Below, in pieces: positions 8,961 to 17,518 of a stretch of DNA of 64,000 nucleotides. The notes under the pieces are model-generated. The model was not told the origin of the DNA. It was given only the letters and a program-made list of their open reading frames with translations, and did no database searches. The DNA comes from CAG-873 sp910578365 (GTDB taxonomy: Bacteria > Bacteroidota > Bacteroidia > Bacteroidales > Muribaculaceae): assembly GCA_951635545.1 (NCBI GenBank), contig OX620685.1, positions 496,001 to 560,000 on the forward strand. Direction: 5' to 3'. Both the position numbers and the translations under genes were made by a program. Position 1 is the stretch's first letter. Each line of letters begins with the position of its first letter.

Positions 8961-9740
8961 CTATAGTGTAAAGCGCCGCAGACCTATCAGGCTTTTGCCG
9001 TACCATATTTCGTAGCGGTAATGGCCCGGCGACCACTGCCGGTCGGGATAGCCGAAGCCGCTGAGGTTGAATTCGTGGCCGGCTCCGCTCTCTACCGGAC
9101 GCTCGGCTGCAAACGACCATTCGCCACCACCCATCACGCCGTCCGGTCCCACAATCCGCACCCTGAAGGTTTTCATGCCGGTCGTGAGCCCGTAGTAACT
9201 TATCCGGGCCTGCAGAAAACTCAGAGTCGACAGTTTAAGCGGCGCACTGAAATTGCCCAGCGGCTTGCCGTAGCGGTTCATATTGCGGAATTCGATGCCG
9301 CTTACCAGCAAAGGAGTCACTGCCGAGGCCTGCGCACTGATTTCAGTCAGGTTTTTCTCAGCCTCTAAGCGGCTGCGGTTTATTGTTTCGAGTTCTTTTT
9401 GCAATTTCTCTATCAGCAGCTCTTTGCTTTTGAGCATGCCGGCATCGGTTCCGGCCTTTACACGGGCTTCGCGGAGTTCGGCTACCAGCGAGTCTTTTTC
9501 CTCGGTCTGGCGCATGAACACGTAAGTTCCGATACCTCCGGCAAGCAACAGCAGCAGTATCACCAGCCAGTAACCCCACACGGGACGCCGACGCACCGGC
9601 GCCTTCTGATTGGAGGCAGTCACCGAACGCCCGAAGGCGTCGGTGAGCTGCCCGTCGGAACCGATGCGGCCATATTTGGTCACCGTTCCGTCGGGGTTAG
9701 TGGCGTATATCACGCCTTCGTGCGAGATACTGAACTTCAT
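8961..9740 (-). CDS. membrane-anchored coiled-coil protein, paralogue of 7511-8509
   Basis: 259 residues. A cytoplasmic N-terminal module of about 40 residues (ISHEGVIYATNPDGTVTKYG) resembles a GYF_2-like or sensor-type beta motif; then one membrane helix (VWGYWLVILLLLLAGGIGTYV), a coiled coil (about 78-130) and a beta domain. The latter aligns with the 7511-8509 protein: GMKTFRVRIVGPDGVMGGGEWSF against GEKTFYIRITTPSADLLGGSGNFSF in pieces, plus a shared GHYRYE/GAYTVE strand. Its ATG overlaps the MFS stop (TAATG), so it is translationally coupled to the transporter. Function unknown. Confidence 0.8.
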   Translation of the reverse strand: MKFSISHEGVIYATNPDGTVTKYGRIGSDGQLTDAFGRSVTASNQKAPVRRRPVWGYWLVILLLLLAGGIGTYVFMRQTEEKDSLVAELREARVKAGTDAGMLKSKELLIEKLQKELETINRSRLEAEKNLTEISAQASAVTPLLVSGIEFRNMNRYGKPLGNFSAPLKLSTLSFLQARISYYGLTTGMKTFRVRIVGPDGVMGGGEWSFAAERPVESGAGHEFNLSGFGYPDRQWSPGHYRYEIWYGKSLIGLRRFTL

Positions 9741-11458
9741 TACATTTCGACAGCTTCAATCTCAGATTCCGCAACTTCGGCGCTGGGCTTCACGTTGGGT
9801 TCTTCAAGTCCGAGTCCCTTCTTGCGGTCTACCACCTTGAGCACGAGGCCAAGTACAAGGGCAGCCACGCCAAGGCAGGCAAGCATTACCAGCGGAGCGG
9901 TGTAGTTGTAGCTCACCGAGGCCACCTCTTCGGTCATGGTACCGTCGGCCAGTGCCTGTGCTATCTGAGGGTTGCTGCTGTCGAGTACCTTGCCGATAAG
10001 CATGGGGAAGAGCCACAGGCCTATGTTCTGAATCCAGAATATCAGGGCGTAGGCCGAACCGATAATCTTGGCGTCGACAAGCTTGGGCACGCTGGGCCAC
10101 AGCGAGGCAGGTACAAGCGAGAACGAGGCTCCAAGAACCAGAATGGTCAGATAGGCCAGCACAACGCCGCCAACGGGCGAGCCCTTGAACATGGGCAGGA
10201 TGAAAGCAAATGTAAGGTGGCAGGCAATAAGCAACAGCGCGCCAAGCACAAGCATTGAGGCTGCCTTGCCCTTATAGTCGACAAACTTGCCCAGAATAGG
10301 TGTAATACCGACTGCCAACAGCGGGAATACGGCAAAGATGGCCGAGGCGCTCTGGCGCATGTAGCCCATCCAGCAGTAAGTGATGAGGGCGCCTATGGCA
10401 AGCAGCAGACAAACTACACGCACTATCTTGTTGGAAGCAAAATTGCTGGCGAAAGAGCAGGCGGCAACTACTATCATGATTACGTACTGCCATAAAGTAA
10501 CGGCATCACTGGCCCAGAACGAACCGGCCGGAACATCGGTGAAGGCCAGATTGCACTGCAGCATGTTCACGGCATATTTCTGGAAGGGGAAAATTGCCGA
10601 GTAGTACAGCACGCACAGCAAAGCTACGAGCCAAAAGCCCATGCTGCTGAGAATCTTGCCAAGGTCGCTGATACGGAAGGGGTCGTCCTTTTCTTCCTCG
10701 GCCTGGGTCTGAATGTCGAGTTTGCGGTCCATGAAGAAGTAAACTATGAACATAATCAGGGCAATCATCAGCAGTACAACGCCGAAGGCTACCGAGCGCG
10801 ACACGCTGATATCGCCGCCGAGTTCGGCAAACATGGGCGAGAATATCATACATGTAGCCACACCCAGGCGGGCAAGTGCCATCTCCGAACCCATGGCAAG
10901 TGCCATCTCACGGCCCTTGAACCACTTGACGATACCGCGGCTTACGGTAATTCCGGCCATCTCCACACCGCAGCCGAATATCATAAAGCCTACCGCCGAG
11001 AACTTGGCCGAAGCGGGCATGCCTTTATAGAAGGGCGATATGCCGAGTTCGTCAAATATAGGTATGTAGTTGAGATGCTCGGTGAACCACACGTCGAGGC
11101 TGCTGCCCAGAAAGGCGTCGGTGAGAGCGTACCAGTTGATTACCGCGCCGACAAGCATAACGGCGCCAGACAGTATTGCGGTGAACCGCACTCCCATCTT
11201 GTCGAGTATGATACCGGCGAATATCAGAAAGAATATAAACACGTTCAGGAAGGTCTCTGAGCCCTGCATGGTGCCGAAGGCTGTGGAGTCCCAGCCGCGT
11301 GTACTCTGCAGCAGGTCCTTGATTGGCGACAGTATATCCATGAAGATATACGAACAGAACATGGCGAATGCCAACAGACCAAGCGCGGTCCATCTCGCCC
11401 AGGCATGCTCGTTCAGAGCCACCGGAGCGCTTTTCGGTGTTGTTTTTACTTGTTCCAT
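9740..11458 (-). CDS. MFS transporter, long form
   Basis: 572 residues with about 12-14 hydrophobic segments. It starts with SYIFMDILSPIKDLL and includes an MFS loop 2-3 region (AGIILDKMGVRF) and an extended periplasmic insert around residues 85-150. The cytosolic C-terminus is rich in E. Substrate not deducible; Bacteroidales relatives are simply annotated MFS. It is followed with a 1-base overlap by the coiled-coil paralogue, suggesting the two work together. The -7 box TAAATTTG (11527-11520, minus) precedes it. Confidence 0.8.
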   Translation of the reverse strand: MEQVKTTPKSAPVALNEHAWARWTALGLLAFAMFCSYIFMDILSPIKDLLQSTRGWDSTAFGTMQGSETFLNVFIFFLIFAGIILDKMGVRFTAILSGAVMLVGAVINWYALTDAFLGSSLDVWFTEHLNYIPIFDELGISPFYKGMPASAKFSAVGFMIFGCGVEMAGITVSRGIVKWFKGREMALAMGSEMALARLGVATCMIFSPMFAELGGDISVSRSVAFGVVLLMIALIMFIVYFFMDRKLDIQTQAEEEKDDPFRISDLGKILSSMGFWLVALLCVLYYSAIFPFQKYAVNMLQCNLAFTDVPAGSFWASDAVTLWQYVIMIVVAACSFASNFASNKIVRVVCLLLAIGALITYCWMGYMRQSASAIFAVFPLLAVGITPILGKFVDYKGKAASMLVLGALLLIACHLTFAFILPMFKGSPVGGVVLAYLTILVLGASFSLVPASLWPSVPKLVDAKIIGSAYALIFWIQNIGLWLFPMLIGKVLDSSNPQIAQALADGTMTEEVASVSYNYTAPLVMLACLGVAALVLGLVLKVVDRKKGLGLEEPNVKPSAEVAESEIEAVEM

Positions 11459-11519
11459 TGATTGGTATTTATAGTTGTTATTGATTATCAGCGGACAGTT
11501 TTCTGCTGTATTGTGAGTG

Positions 11520-11546
11520 CAAATTTAATGAAAATAGCTAACTTTG
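11520..11546. promoter_or_regulatory. back-to-back -7 boxes of the MFS and AI-2E-type genes
   Basis: TAAATTTG on the minus strand (11527-11520) faces the MFS gene and TAACTTTG on the plus strand (11539-11546) faces the permease. They are only 11 bases apart, so each -33 region overlaps the other promoter and the two may exclude each other. The -33 elements are weak. Confidence 0.55.
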
Positions 11547-11573
11547 AAAACTTTTTATATAAAGTTTACCCAA

Positions 11574-12749
11574 ATGAAAGAAAATAAACCTGTCATAGAG
11601 CCGCCTCAGGCCGGTTTTACTCCGTTCTGGGAGCAGCCGTTCACTTTCGACCGTGTGATACGCATGCTGATTGTTCTGATTCTTTTTTTCGGAGCAATCA
11701 TGCTGGTCAATGCGCTGCGCTCGGTGTTGCTGCCCTTTCTGGTGGCATGGCTTATAGCGTACATTCTCGAACCTTTCGTGCAGTATAACCGCAGATTGCT
11801 GGGCGTTCGCAACAGGTTGCTGCCTATTTTTGTCACGCTGTTCGAGGCTCTGCTGATTTTTATGGCGGCTTGCGTAGTTTTTGTGCCGTCGATTATCAAC
11901 GAAATGCACCAGGTGGCCGAAATGGTGCGCCACTATGCAAGCTCCGGTACTCATGTGAGTTTTATTCCGCAGGAAGTACACGATTTTCTGCGCGACAATA
12001 TCGACTTCAAAGAGATTTCCGACAGCCTCACGCGCCAGGACATACGCTCTATCCTGAACATGGCTTCCGGGTTCATATCCGGCGGTCTGAGCGTAGTAAT
12101 AAGCATGTTCAACTGGTTTATAGTGGTGCTGTACGTGGTGTTTATAATGATTGATTATGAGAAGCTTATTATAGGTTTCCGCCACATGGTGCCCCCCAAG
12201 TACCGTAGTACGGCCACAAGCATAGGCAACGACGTAAAGAACTCCATGAACCACTATTTCCGCGGACAGGCTCTGGTGGCGCTGTGCGTTGGATTACTGT
12301 TCTGTGTGGGATTCTCTATCATAGGCATGCCGCTGGCGGTAGTGCTTGGCCTATTCATAGGCTTGCTGAACATGGTGCCGTATCTGCAGCTGATTTCGCT
12401 GGTGCCGACTACTCTGCTCTGTCTGGTGGTATCGGTCGACAATAACATTGATTTCTGGACAGTATGGTGGCAGTGCATGATTGTGTATATAGTTGTGCAA
12501 TGTATACAGGACTTTTTTCTTACACCCCGCATCATGGGAAAGGCCATGGGGCTAAATCCGGCCATCATACTGCTGTCGCTCTCTGTGTGGGGCAGCCTGC
12601 TGGGTTTCATCGGTCTTATCATCGCCCTGCCGCTCACCACTCTGCTGCTGGCCTACTACCACCGGTACATCATAAACCGCAACGATGGCGAGAGCCCCGG
12701 CGAAAAAATTGCCGATGCCCGCGCCATCGATGATGCTGCTGCCGAATAG
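11574..12749 (+). CDS. AI-2E family transporter (PerM/TqsA-like permease)
   Basis: 391 residues from ATG 11574; an in-frame TTG at 11544 overlaps the -7 box and is rejected as start. About 8 membrane segments: two near the N-terminus (MLIVLILFFGAIMLVNA, FLVAWLIAYILEPFV), a central amphipathic region and a C-terminal block with GLFIGLLNMVPYLQ and PLTTLLLAYYHRYI, as in UPF0118 proteins. Members export autoinducer-2 or exchange Na+/H+; the substrate here is unknown. Inner membrane. Confidence 0.85.
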   Translation: MKENKPVIEPPQAGFTPFWEQPFTFDRVIRMLIVLILFFGAIMLVNALRSVLLPFLVAWLIAYILEPFVQYNRRLLGVRNRLLPIFVTLFEALLIFMAACVVFVPSIINEMHQVAEMVRHYASSGTHVSFIPQEVHDFLRDNIDFKEISDSLTRQDIRSILNMASGFISGGLSVVISMFNWFIVVLYVVFIMIDYEKLIIGFRHMVPPKYRSTATSIGNDVKNSMNHYFRGQALVALCVGLLFCVGFSIIGMPLAVVLGLFIGLLNMVPYLQLISLVPTTLLCLVVSVDNNIDFWTVWWQCMIVYIVVQCIQDFFLTPRIMGKAMGLNPAIILLSLSVWGSLLGFIGLIIALPLTTLLLAYYHRYIINRNDGESPGEKIADARAIDDAAAE

Positions 12750-12769
12750 CAGTAACGGCAGATATTGGT

Positions 12770-13669
12770 TTACTGCAGGAATTCCAGTCCGGCCACTTCA
12801 GTGGAGTTCTCGCCAAGCATGCCGTTGCACTGCAGCACACCTGTCACTACCTTTATAAAGTCGATACGGTCGAGTTCCACTGCGCGGCCCTCGGCGTCGA
12901 CTGCCGACGAAATATCAAGTCCCGATTCATTGCTGTTGTTGGGATAGCTGTCGGCATATCCCTTGACGTTAAACAGCCGGTAAGTGCCTGTGGGCTCATC
13001 GAGCACGCCATTGTCGGGCAAGCGGCGCCCTCGGAAGGTCTGAGAGCCCTGTCCTACCCACTCGGCAAAGAAACTCTGCAGATGATATGCGCTTACTCGG
13101 TTGATATATCCCTCGCTGCCGTCGGCTGCTGTCCAGCGTATATATGTGGCATCTGTGGCATCAAGCGCCGGACGGTGATAAGTAACCTCATAATCGGCAA
13201 TGCTCTGCTCATAGCCCTCGCCGCGGAGCTCGTACCAGCAGTCGTCGGGCTCGCCGTTGCCGTTGTCGTCGCGCATCACATACACGATGCCTGGCTCGCT
13301 GCTGCCGAAGCGCCTGCCATCGCTGTCGCTGCCCGAGAAGTAGGCGTTGCCGCGGATACGGAAGTCAGCGCCGTCGTTATTAGGCAGTGGCAGATTCAGC
13401 CGCATTGTTATGCTGCCGCCCCATGCGCCCAGGCTCACCAGGTCGCCACGATGCAGCATGGCATCGGCCTTGGCGGCCATGGTTGCAGCATCGTCGTCAG
13501 GTTTATATTCGGGCAACTCGTTTACAAATTGCCCTGGAGCCGGCAGGTATTCGATTACCTGGAAGTCATAGGCTGAGGAGTCGGGAGCCGGAGCCGGCTC
13601 GTTGTCATCGCCGCAGGCGGCAAAAGCAAGCGCGGCAAGCATGGCGGCGCTAAGGTTCAGTTTATTCAT
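12770..13669 (-). CDS. surface lipoprotein, putative cell-surface protein
   Basis: 299 residues. Lipoprotein signal ending ALAFAAC (Cys about 19) followed by an acidic/proline linker (GDDNEPAPAPDS). The body is a beta-rich domain with GAWGGSITMRL, a calcium-loop-like DDNGNGEPDDCWYEL and a C-terminal D-rich region ending EVAGLEFLQ. It resembles secreted cell-surface proteins found near TonB/B12 loci in Bacteroides, but no such genes are adjacent. Its ATG overlaps the miaB stop (ATGA), so it is co-translated with miaB. Function unknown. Confidence 0.65.
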   Translation of the reverse strand: MNKLNLSAAMLAALAFAACGDDNEPAPAPDSSAYDFQVIEYLPAPGQFVNELPEYKPDDDAATMAAKADAMLHRGDLVSLGAWGGSITMRLNLPLPNNDGADFRIRGNAYFSGSDSDGRRFGSSEPGIVYVMRDDNGNGEPDDCWYELRGEGYEQSIADYEVTYHRPALDATDATYIRWTAADGSEGYINRVSAYHLQSFFAEWVGQGSQTFRGRRLPDNGVLDEPTGTYRLFNVKGYADSYPNNSNESGLDISSAVDAEGRAVELDRIDFIKVVTGVLQCNGMLGENSTEVAGLEFLQ

Positions 13670-14994
13670 GCTAAATCACAGATAAGTGTTGCCGAAGTGG
13701 CATCTTTTACTCTTACATTCACAAGGTCGCCAACGCGATAGCCGCCTCGCGGAAGTACACAGGTCTTGTTCTGCGAAGTGCGGCCCACAAACTGCTCGGT
13801 ACTGCGCTTCGACACTCCCTCTACAAGCACTTCGAATTCCTTGCCTATATCGCGGCGGTTCGACTCGGCGCTGAGCTTGTTCTGCAAGTCAATCATACGG
13901 TTAAGGCGCTCTATTTTCACTTCGTCCGGAATGTTGTCGGGCATGGTGCGGGCGGCCAGAGTGCCGGGGCGCTCGGAGTACTTGAACATGAACGAGCTGT
14001 CGAAGCCAACCTCACGCATCAGCCCGAGTGTCTGCTCGAAGTCCTCCTCACTTTCGTTGTGGAAGCCGGTAAATAGGTCGGTACTTATGCCGCAGTCTGG
14101 TATCATGCGGCGTATTGCGGCAATGCGGCCAAGATACCACTCGCGGGTATACTTGCGGTTCATTGCCTTTAGCACGGCATTGCTGCCGCTCTGCACCGGC
14201 AGATGTATGTGGCGGCAGATATTGGCATGCGAAGCTATGGTGGCTATGGTATCGTCCGACATATCCTTGGGGTGCGACGTGGTGAAGCGAACCCGCATAT
14301 CGGGAGCCGACTCGGCCACCAGTGCCAAAAGCGCCGGAAAATCAATCTCACTGCCGTCGTCGGCGGTATAGCGGTATGAATTTACATTCTGGCCCAGCAG
14401 CGTCACCTCGCGATACCCCTTGGCACGCAGGTCGGCCACCTCGCGCAGAATACTGTCAGCCGGACGCGAGCGCTCACGGCCACGGGTATAGGGAACTATA
14501 CAGTACGAACAGAAATTATTGCATCCGCGCATAATGCTTACAAAACCGCTTACCTTGCCGGGGCCTATGCGCGTGGGTACAACTTCACGATATGTTTCAG
14601 TTGTCGACAACTCCACATTAATGGCCTTCTTGCCTGCCTCGGCGGCCGCAAACAGAGCAGGTAAGTCGAGGTAAGCATCAGGGCCGGCCACCACATCCAC
14701 ACCATGCTCGTCGAGCAAAGTGTCGCGCACACGCTCAGCCATGCAGCCGATTACACCTATAATCAGGCGACGGCGCGCACCCTTGCGGCGCAGCGAGCCA
14801 AGATATTGCAGACGGCTCACAATCTTCTGCTCCGCATTATCACGTATCGAGCATGTGTTGAGTAATATGGCATCGGCCTGCGCGATGTCCTCGCTGAGCT
14901 CATAGCCGGCCATGCCGAGCACAGCGGCCACTACTTCCGAATCGGCCACATTCATCTGGCAGCCGTAAGTTTCTATATATAGTTTCTTCATCAT
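13666..14994 (-). CDS. miaB: tRNA-2-methylthio-N6-dimethylallyladenosine synthase
   Basis: 442 residues. N-terminal methylthiotransferase domain with IETYGCQMNVADSE and NTCSIRDNAEQK, radical-SAM motif CNNFCSYCIVPYTRGRERSR (CxxxCxxC) at about residue 150, and a C-terminal TRAM domain. It adds a methylthio group to i6A37 of tRNAs reading UNN codons, using two [4Fe-4S] clusters and SAM. Length and motifs are standard. An ATG three bases downstream is an equally possible start. Confidence 0.95.
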   Translation of the reverse strand: MMKKLYIETYGCQMNVADSEVVAAVLGMAGYELSEDIAQADAILLNTCSIRDNAEQKIVSRLQYLGSLRRKGARRRLIIGVIGCMAERVRDTLLDEHGVDVVAGPDAYLDLPALFAAAEAGKKAINVELSTTETYREVVPTRIGPGKVSGFVSIMRGCNNFCSYCIVPYTRGRERSRPADSILREVADLRAKGYREVTLLGQNVNSYRYTADDGSEIDFPALLALVAESAPDMRVRFTTSHPKDMSDDTIATIASHANICRHIHLPVQSGSNAVLKAMNRKYTREWYLGRIAAIRRMIPDCGISTDLFTGFHNESEEDFEQTLGLMREVGFDSSFMFKYSERPGTLAARTMPDNIPDEVKIERLNRMIDLQNKLSAESNRRDIGKEFEVLVEGVSKRSTEQFVGRTSQNKTCVLPRGGYRVGDLVNVRVKDATSATLICDLA

Positions 14995-15030
14995 TTTCGA
15001 GATACAGGAGCGAGAAAAAACACAAAAGAT

Positions 15031-15061
15031 TTTGCTTTGTGCAGTTTATTCCGTACATTTG
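15031..15061 (+). promoter_or_regulatory. Bacteroidetes promoter for the small membrane protein
   Basis: TTTG (15031-15034), a 19-base spacer and TACATTTG (15054-15061) match the consensus exactly. The position rules out starts upstream of about 15068. Confidence 0.7.
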
Positions 15062-15097
15062 TGCAAAATTACAGAAAATTTCAGAAACAAGCAGACA

Positions 15098-15529
15098 GTG
15101 GACGAAAAAGATTTAATAGAAACGCTGACCACAATCGGCATTTTTGCCATTTCCGTCGCTATCGGACTCATAAGCGAGCACCGAAAGAAACGGAAAAACG
15201 CCCCTGCCGCACCAAAAACAAAACAGCGCAAGGCCGCGGCAAACACCGCCACTCCTCAACAGGGCCGAAAAGCCACCTCCACGGCGTACACTCAGCAAAC
15301 CGTGGCCCACAGCTACGAAACCTCAGCACCTAAGGCAAAGAAACCGCATAAAACAAAAACTTACAGCTTCACCCCCGACCAAGAAGGCAGATGCTCGCTC
15401 GAGCACGACCACTTCGCTACCGTCAATAACGTAAGCATCCGGGAGCAAGCCGACGACGACGAACGCCGCCGGATACTACGCACCCTAATTGTAGGCGAAG
15501 TCCTTGCCACCCCAAGATTCAAAAACTGA
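15098..15529 (+). CDS. small membrane-anchored basic protein, unknown function
   Basis: 143 residues from the GTG at 15098, chosen because the promoter lies at 15031-15061. One N-terminal membrane helix (TLTTIGIFAISVAIGLIS) is followed by a long K/A/T/P-rich, probably disordered, cytosolic segment and a conserved-looking C-terminus (RRRILRTLIVGEVLATPRF). Not recognised. It precedes the CoA-transferase gene by 44 bases on the same strand. Confidence 0.6.
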   Translation: MDEKDLIETLTTIGIFAISVAIGLISEHRKKRKNAPAAPKTKQRKAAANTATPQQGRKATSTAYTQQTVAHSYETSAPKAKKPHKTKTYSFTPDQEGRCSLEHDHFATVNNVSIREQADDDERRRILRTLIVGEVLATPRFKN

Positions 15530-15573
15530 AACCTTAAACTATAAACAAATCATCACTCTCTGACAGTTTAGCT

Positions 15574-17067
15574 ATGGCATTCAATTACATCACAGCTGCC
15601 GAAGCAGCCGAAATGATTCATGATGGCATGACTCTCGGCCTCTCGGGCTTCACCGCCCCCGGCACACCAAAAGCCATCTCTGTAGAACTTGCTAAAAAAG
15701 CCGAACGCGAACACGAGGCCGGCCGACCCTTCAAGGTAAACATATTTACCGGTGCGTCGACTTCCGACAATGTCGACGGCGTTCTCTCGCGCGCAAATGC
15801 TATCAACATGCGTGCGCCCTATCAGAACGTACCCGACCTGCGTAAACGCATCAACGCCCACGACTGCCACTACAACGACCGCCACCTCTCGGAAATGGCG
15901 CAGGAAATGCGCTACGGCTTCTACGGCGACATCGACTTCGCCATAATCGAAGCTGCCGACATCAACGACAAAGGCGAAATAATACTCGGCACCGGTGTAG
16001 GCAACATTCCCACCTACGCCCACATGGCCAAAAAAATATTCATCGAGCTCAACGAAGAACTGCCTTCGGCACTCCACGGCATGCACGACGTAATCTTGCT
16101 CCAGGACCCCCCTCGCCGTCCCGCAATTCCTATCTACGCAGCAAACGACCGCATCGGCTCTCCCGTGCTCAAGGTCGACCCCAATAAAGTTGTAGGCATC
16201 GTACGCACCAAATCCCTCGACGGTGTAAAAGCATTCACTGCTCCCGACGAAGTATCAAAGCAGATTGGCGCAAACGTTGTACGCTTCCTCGTTGGCGAAT
16301 ACACCGCCGGACGCCTGCCCAAAGAATTCCTGCCCCTCCAGTCGGGCGTAGGCAACGTGGCAAACGCCGTACTCTACGACCTCGGCGAAAGCACTGAGCT
16401 CCCCAACTTTGTAATGTACACCGAAGTTATTCAGGACGCCGTACTCGAACTTATGCGCAAAGGCAAATGTACATTCGCATCGACCTGCTCAATGACATTC
16501 TCCGACGAAACCGAGCGCAAACTCTTCCCTGACCTCGACTTCTTCCGCGACAAAATACTCATGCGTCCGGCCGAACTCTCCAACAACCCCGAGGTAATAC
16601 GCCGACTCGGCGTCATCGCCATGAACACAGCCCTCGAAGCCGATATATTCGGTGCCGTAAACTCTACCCACGTACTCGGCACACGCATGATGAACGGCAT
16701 CGGAGGTTCCGGCGACTTTACCCGCAACGCATACCTGTCGATTTTCAGCTGCCCTTCAGTATCGAAAGGCGGTCTGATAAGCAACATCGTGCCCATGGTA
16801 GCCCACGTAGACCACAGCGAGCACTCAGTCGACGTAATCGTCACCGACCAGGGCATCGCTGACCTCCGTCGCAAAGACCCCGTAGAACGCGCTTACGAAA
16901 TCATTAACAACTGCGCGCACCCCATGTATCGTCCACTCCTGCTCGACTACCTCAAGCTCGGCAAAGGCGGACAGACACCCCACGTGCTCAACGCAGCCTT
17001 CGCATTCCACAACGCCTTCAACGCCTCCGGCGACATGCGTAACGCCGACTTCTCGCTATACGTATAA
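15574..17067 (+). CDS. acetyl-CoA hydrolase/transferase family protein (succinate/acetate CoA-transferase)
   Basis: 497 residues of the Cat1/AarC class: LGLSGFTAPGTPKAI at the N-terminus, catalytic Glu284 in MYTEVIQDAV, NSTHVLGTRMMNGIGGSGDF (oxyanion/CoA-binding) and VDVIVTDQGIADLR. It moves CoA between succinyl-CoA, acetate or propionate in fermentation, in the cytoplasm. Codon use is strongly C-ending, as in highly expressed genes here. The exact donor/acceptor pair cannot be read from sequence. It fits with MeaB and the cobalamin adenosyltransferase at 36.5-38.5 kb. Confidence 0.9.
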   Translation: MAFNYITAAEAAEMIHDGMTLGLSGFTAPGTPKAISVELAKKAEREHEAGRPFKVNIFTGASTSDNVDGVLSRANAINMRAPYQNVPDLRKRINAHDCHYNDRHLSEMAQEMRYGFYGDIDFAIIEAADINDKGEIILGTGVGNIPTYAHMAKKIFIELNEELPSALHGMHDVILLQDPPRRPAIPIYAANDRIGSPVLKVDPNKVVGIVRTKSLDGVKAFTAPDEVSKQIGANVVRFLVGEYTAGRLPKEFLPLQSGVGNVANAVLYDLGESTELPNFVMYTEVIQDAVLELMRKGKCTFASTCSMTFSDETERKLFPDLDFFRDKILMRPAELSNNPEVIRRLGVIAMNTALEADIFGAVNSTHVLGTRMMNGIGGSGDFTRNAYLSIFSCPSVSKGGLISNIVPMVAHVDHSEHSVDVIVTDQGIADLRRKDPVERAYEIINNCAHPMYRPLLLDYLKLGKGGQTPHVLNAAFAFHNAFNASGDMRNADFSLYV

Positions 17068-17087
17068 ACAACCTCATATCCCATACA

Positions 17088-17125
17088 AAGGCTGCGCAAC
17101 ACTTTCGGTGTCGCGCAGCCTTTTT
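17088..17125 (+). terminator. intrinsic terminator of the CoA-transferase
   Basis: GGCTGCGC (17090-17097) pairs with GCGCAGCC (17113-17120), followed by five T. The stem extends inwards through AACAC/GTGT with one mismatch. Confidence 0.9.
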
Positions 17126-17141
17126 CTATACCATTGTTAGA

Positions 17142-17270
17142 ATCAAACACCGCTGGGATGCCATACAGCAGGCCAACGATGAAATGGAGGAGGAAGCAAA
17201 GCTCAACGGAGAGGACCATATCATAGCGGCGACATTTTACGAGCATTACGATGAGATCGTTTTTCGTTAA
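17142..17270 (+). pseudogene. ISAon1-type transposase remnant, left half
   Basis: The open frame IKHRWDAIQQANDEMEEEAK, then NGEDH joined directly to IIAATFYEHYDEI, matches the transposase at 20271-21263 but lacks about 100 residues between GEDY and NVIAATF. It ends in unrelated VFR and a stop. The complementary C-terminal half lies at 19698-19849. Confidence 0.85.
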
Positions 17271-17289
17271 TGGTGCATCGTTTATAGAT

Positions 17290-17340
17290 ACACGGCAAAA
17301 GTACGGTGAAACGCTCACCGGGTAAAAGACAGCAAAGCCG
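17290..17340 (+). repeat. left direct repeat flanking the HxlR/cupin cassette
   Basis: About 51 bases (CGGCAAAAGTACGGTGAAAC and following) recur at 19446-19497 in the same orientation with several mismatches. Both copies hold the small palindrome GGTGAA-N3-TTCACC or its variant. Confidence 0.7.
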
Positions 17341-17518
17341 ACTCCTGAATGGTTCTATCGTTTGACAATAGCATCGAAATTTTCAAGCGCCCAGCTGATA
17401 AGATTGACAAGTAAGGGCATAAGACTTTTACCGAGGTCGGTCAGTGAGTACTCAACGCGAGGAGGAATCTCAGCATATAGTTTACGTGATATCAGACCAT
17501 TGGCTTCAAGACCTTTTA

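Noticed and set aside
11544..11573. TTG start for the AI-2E-type permease
   Set aside because: It overlaps the TAACTTTG box; ATG 11574 is the sensible start.
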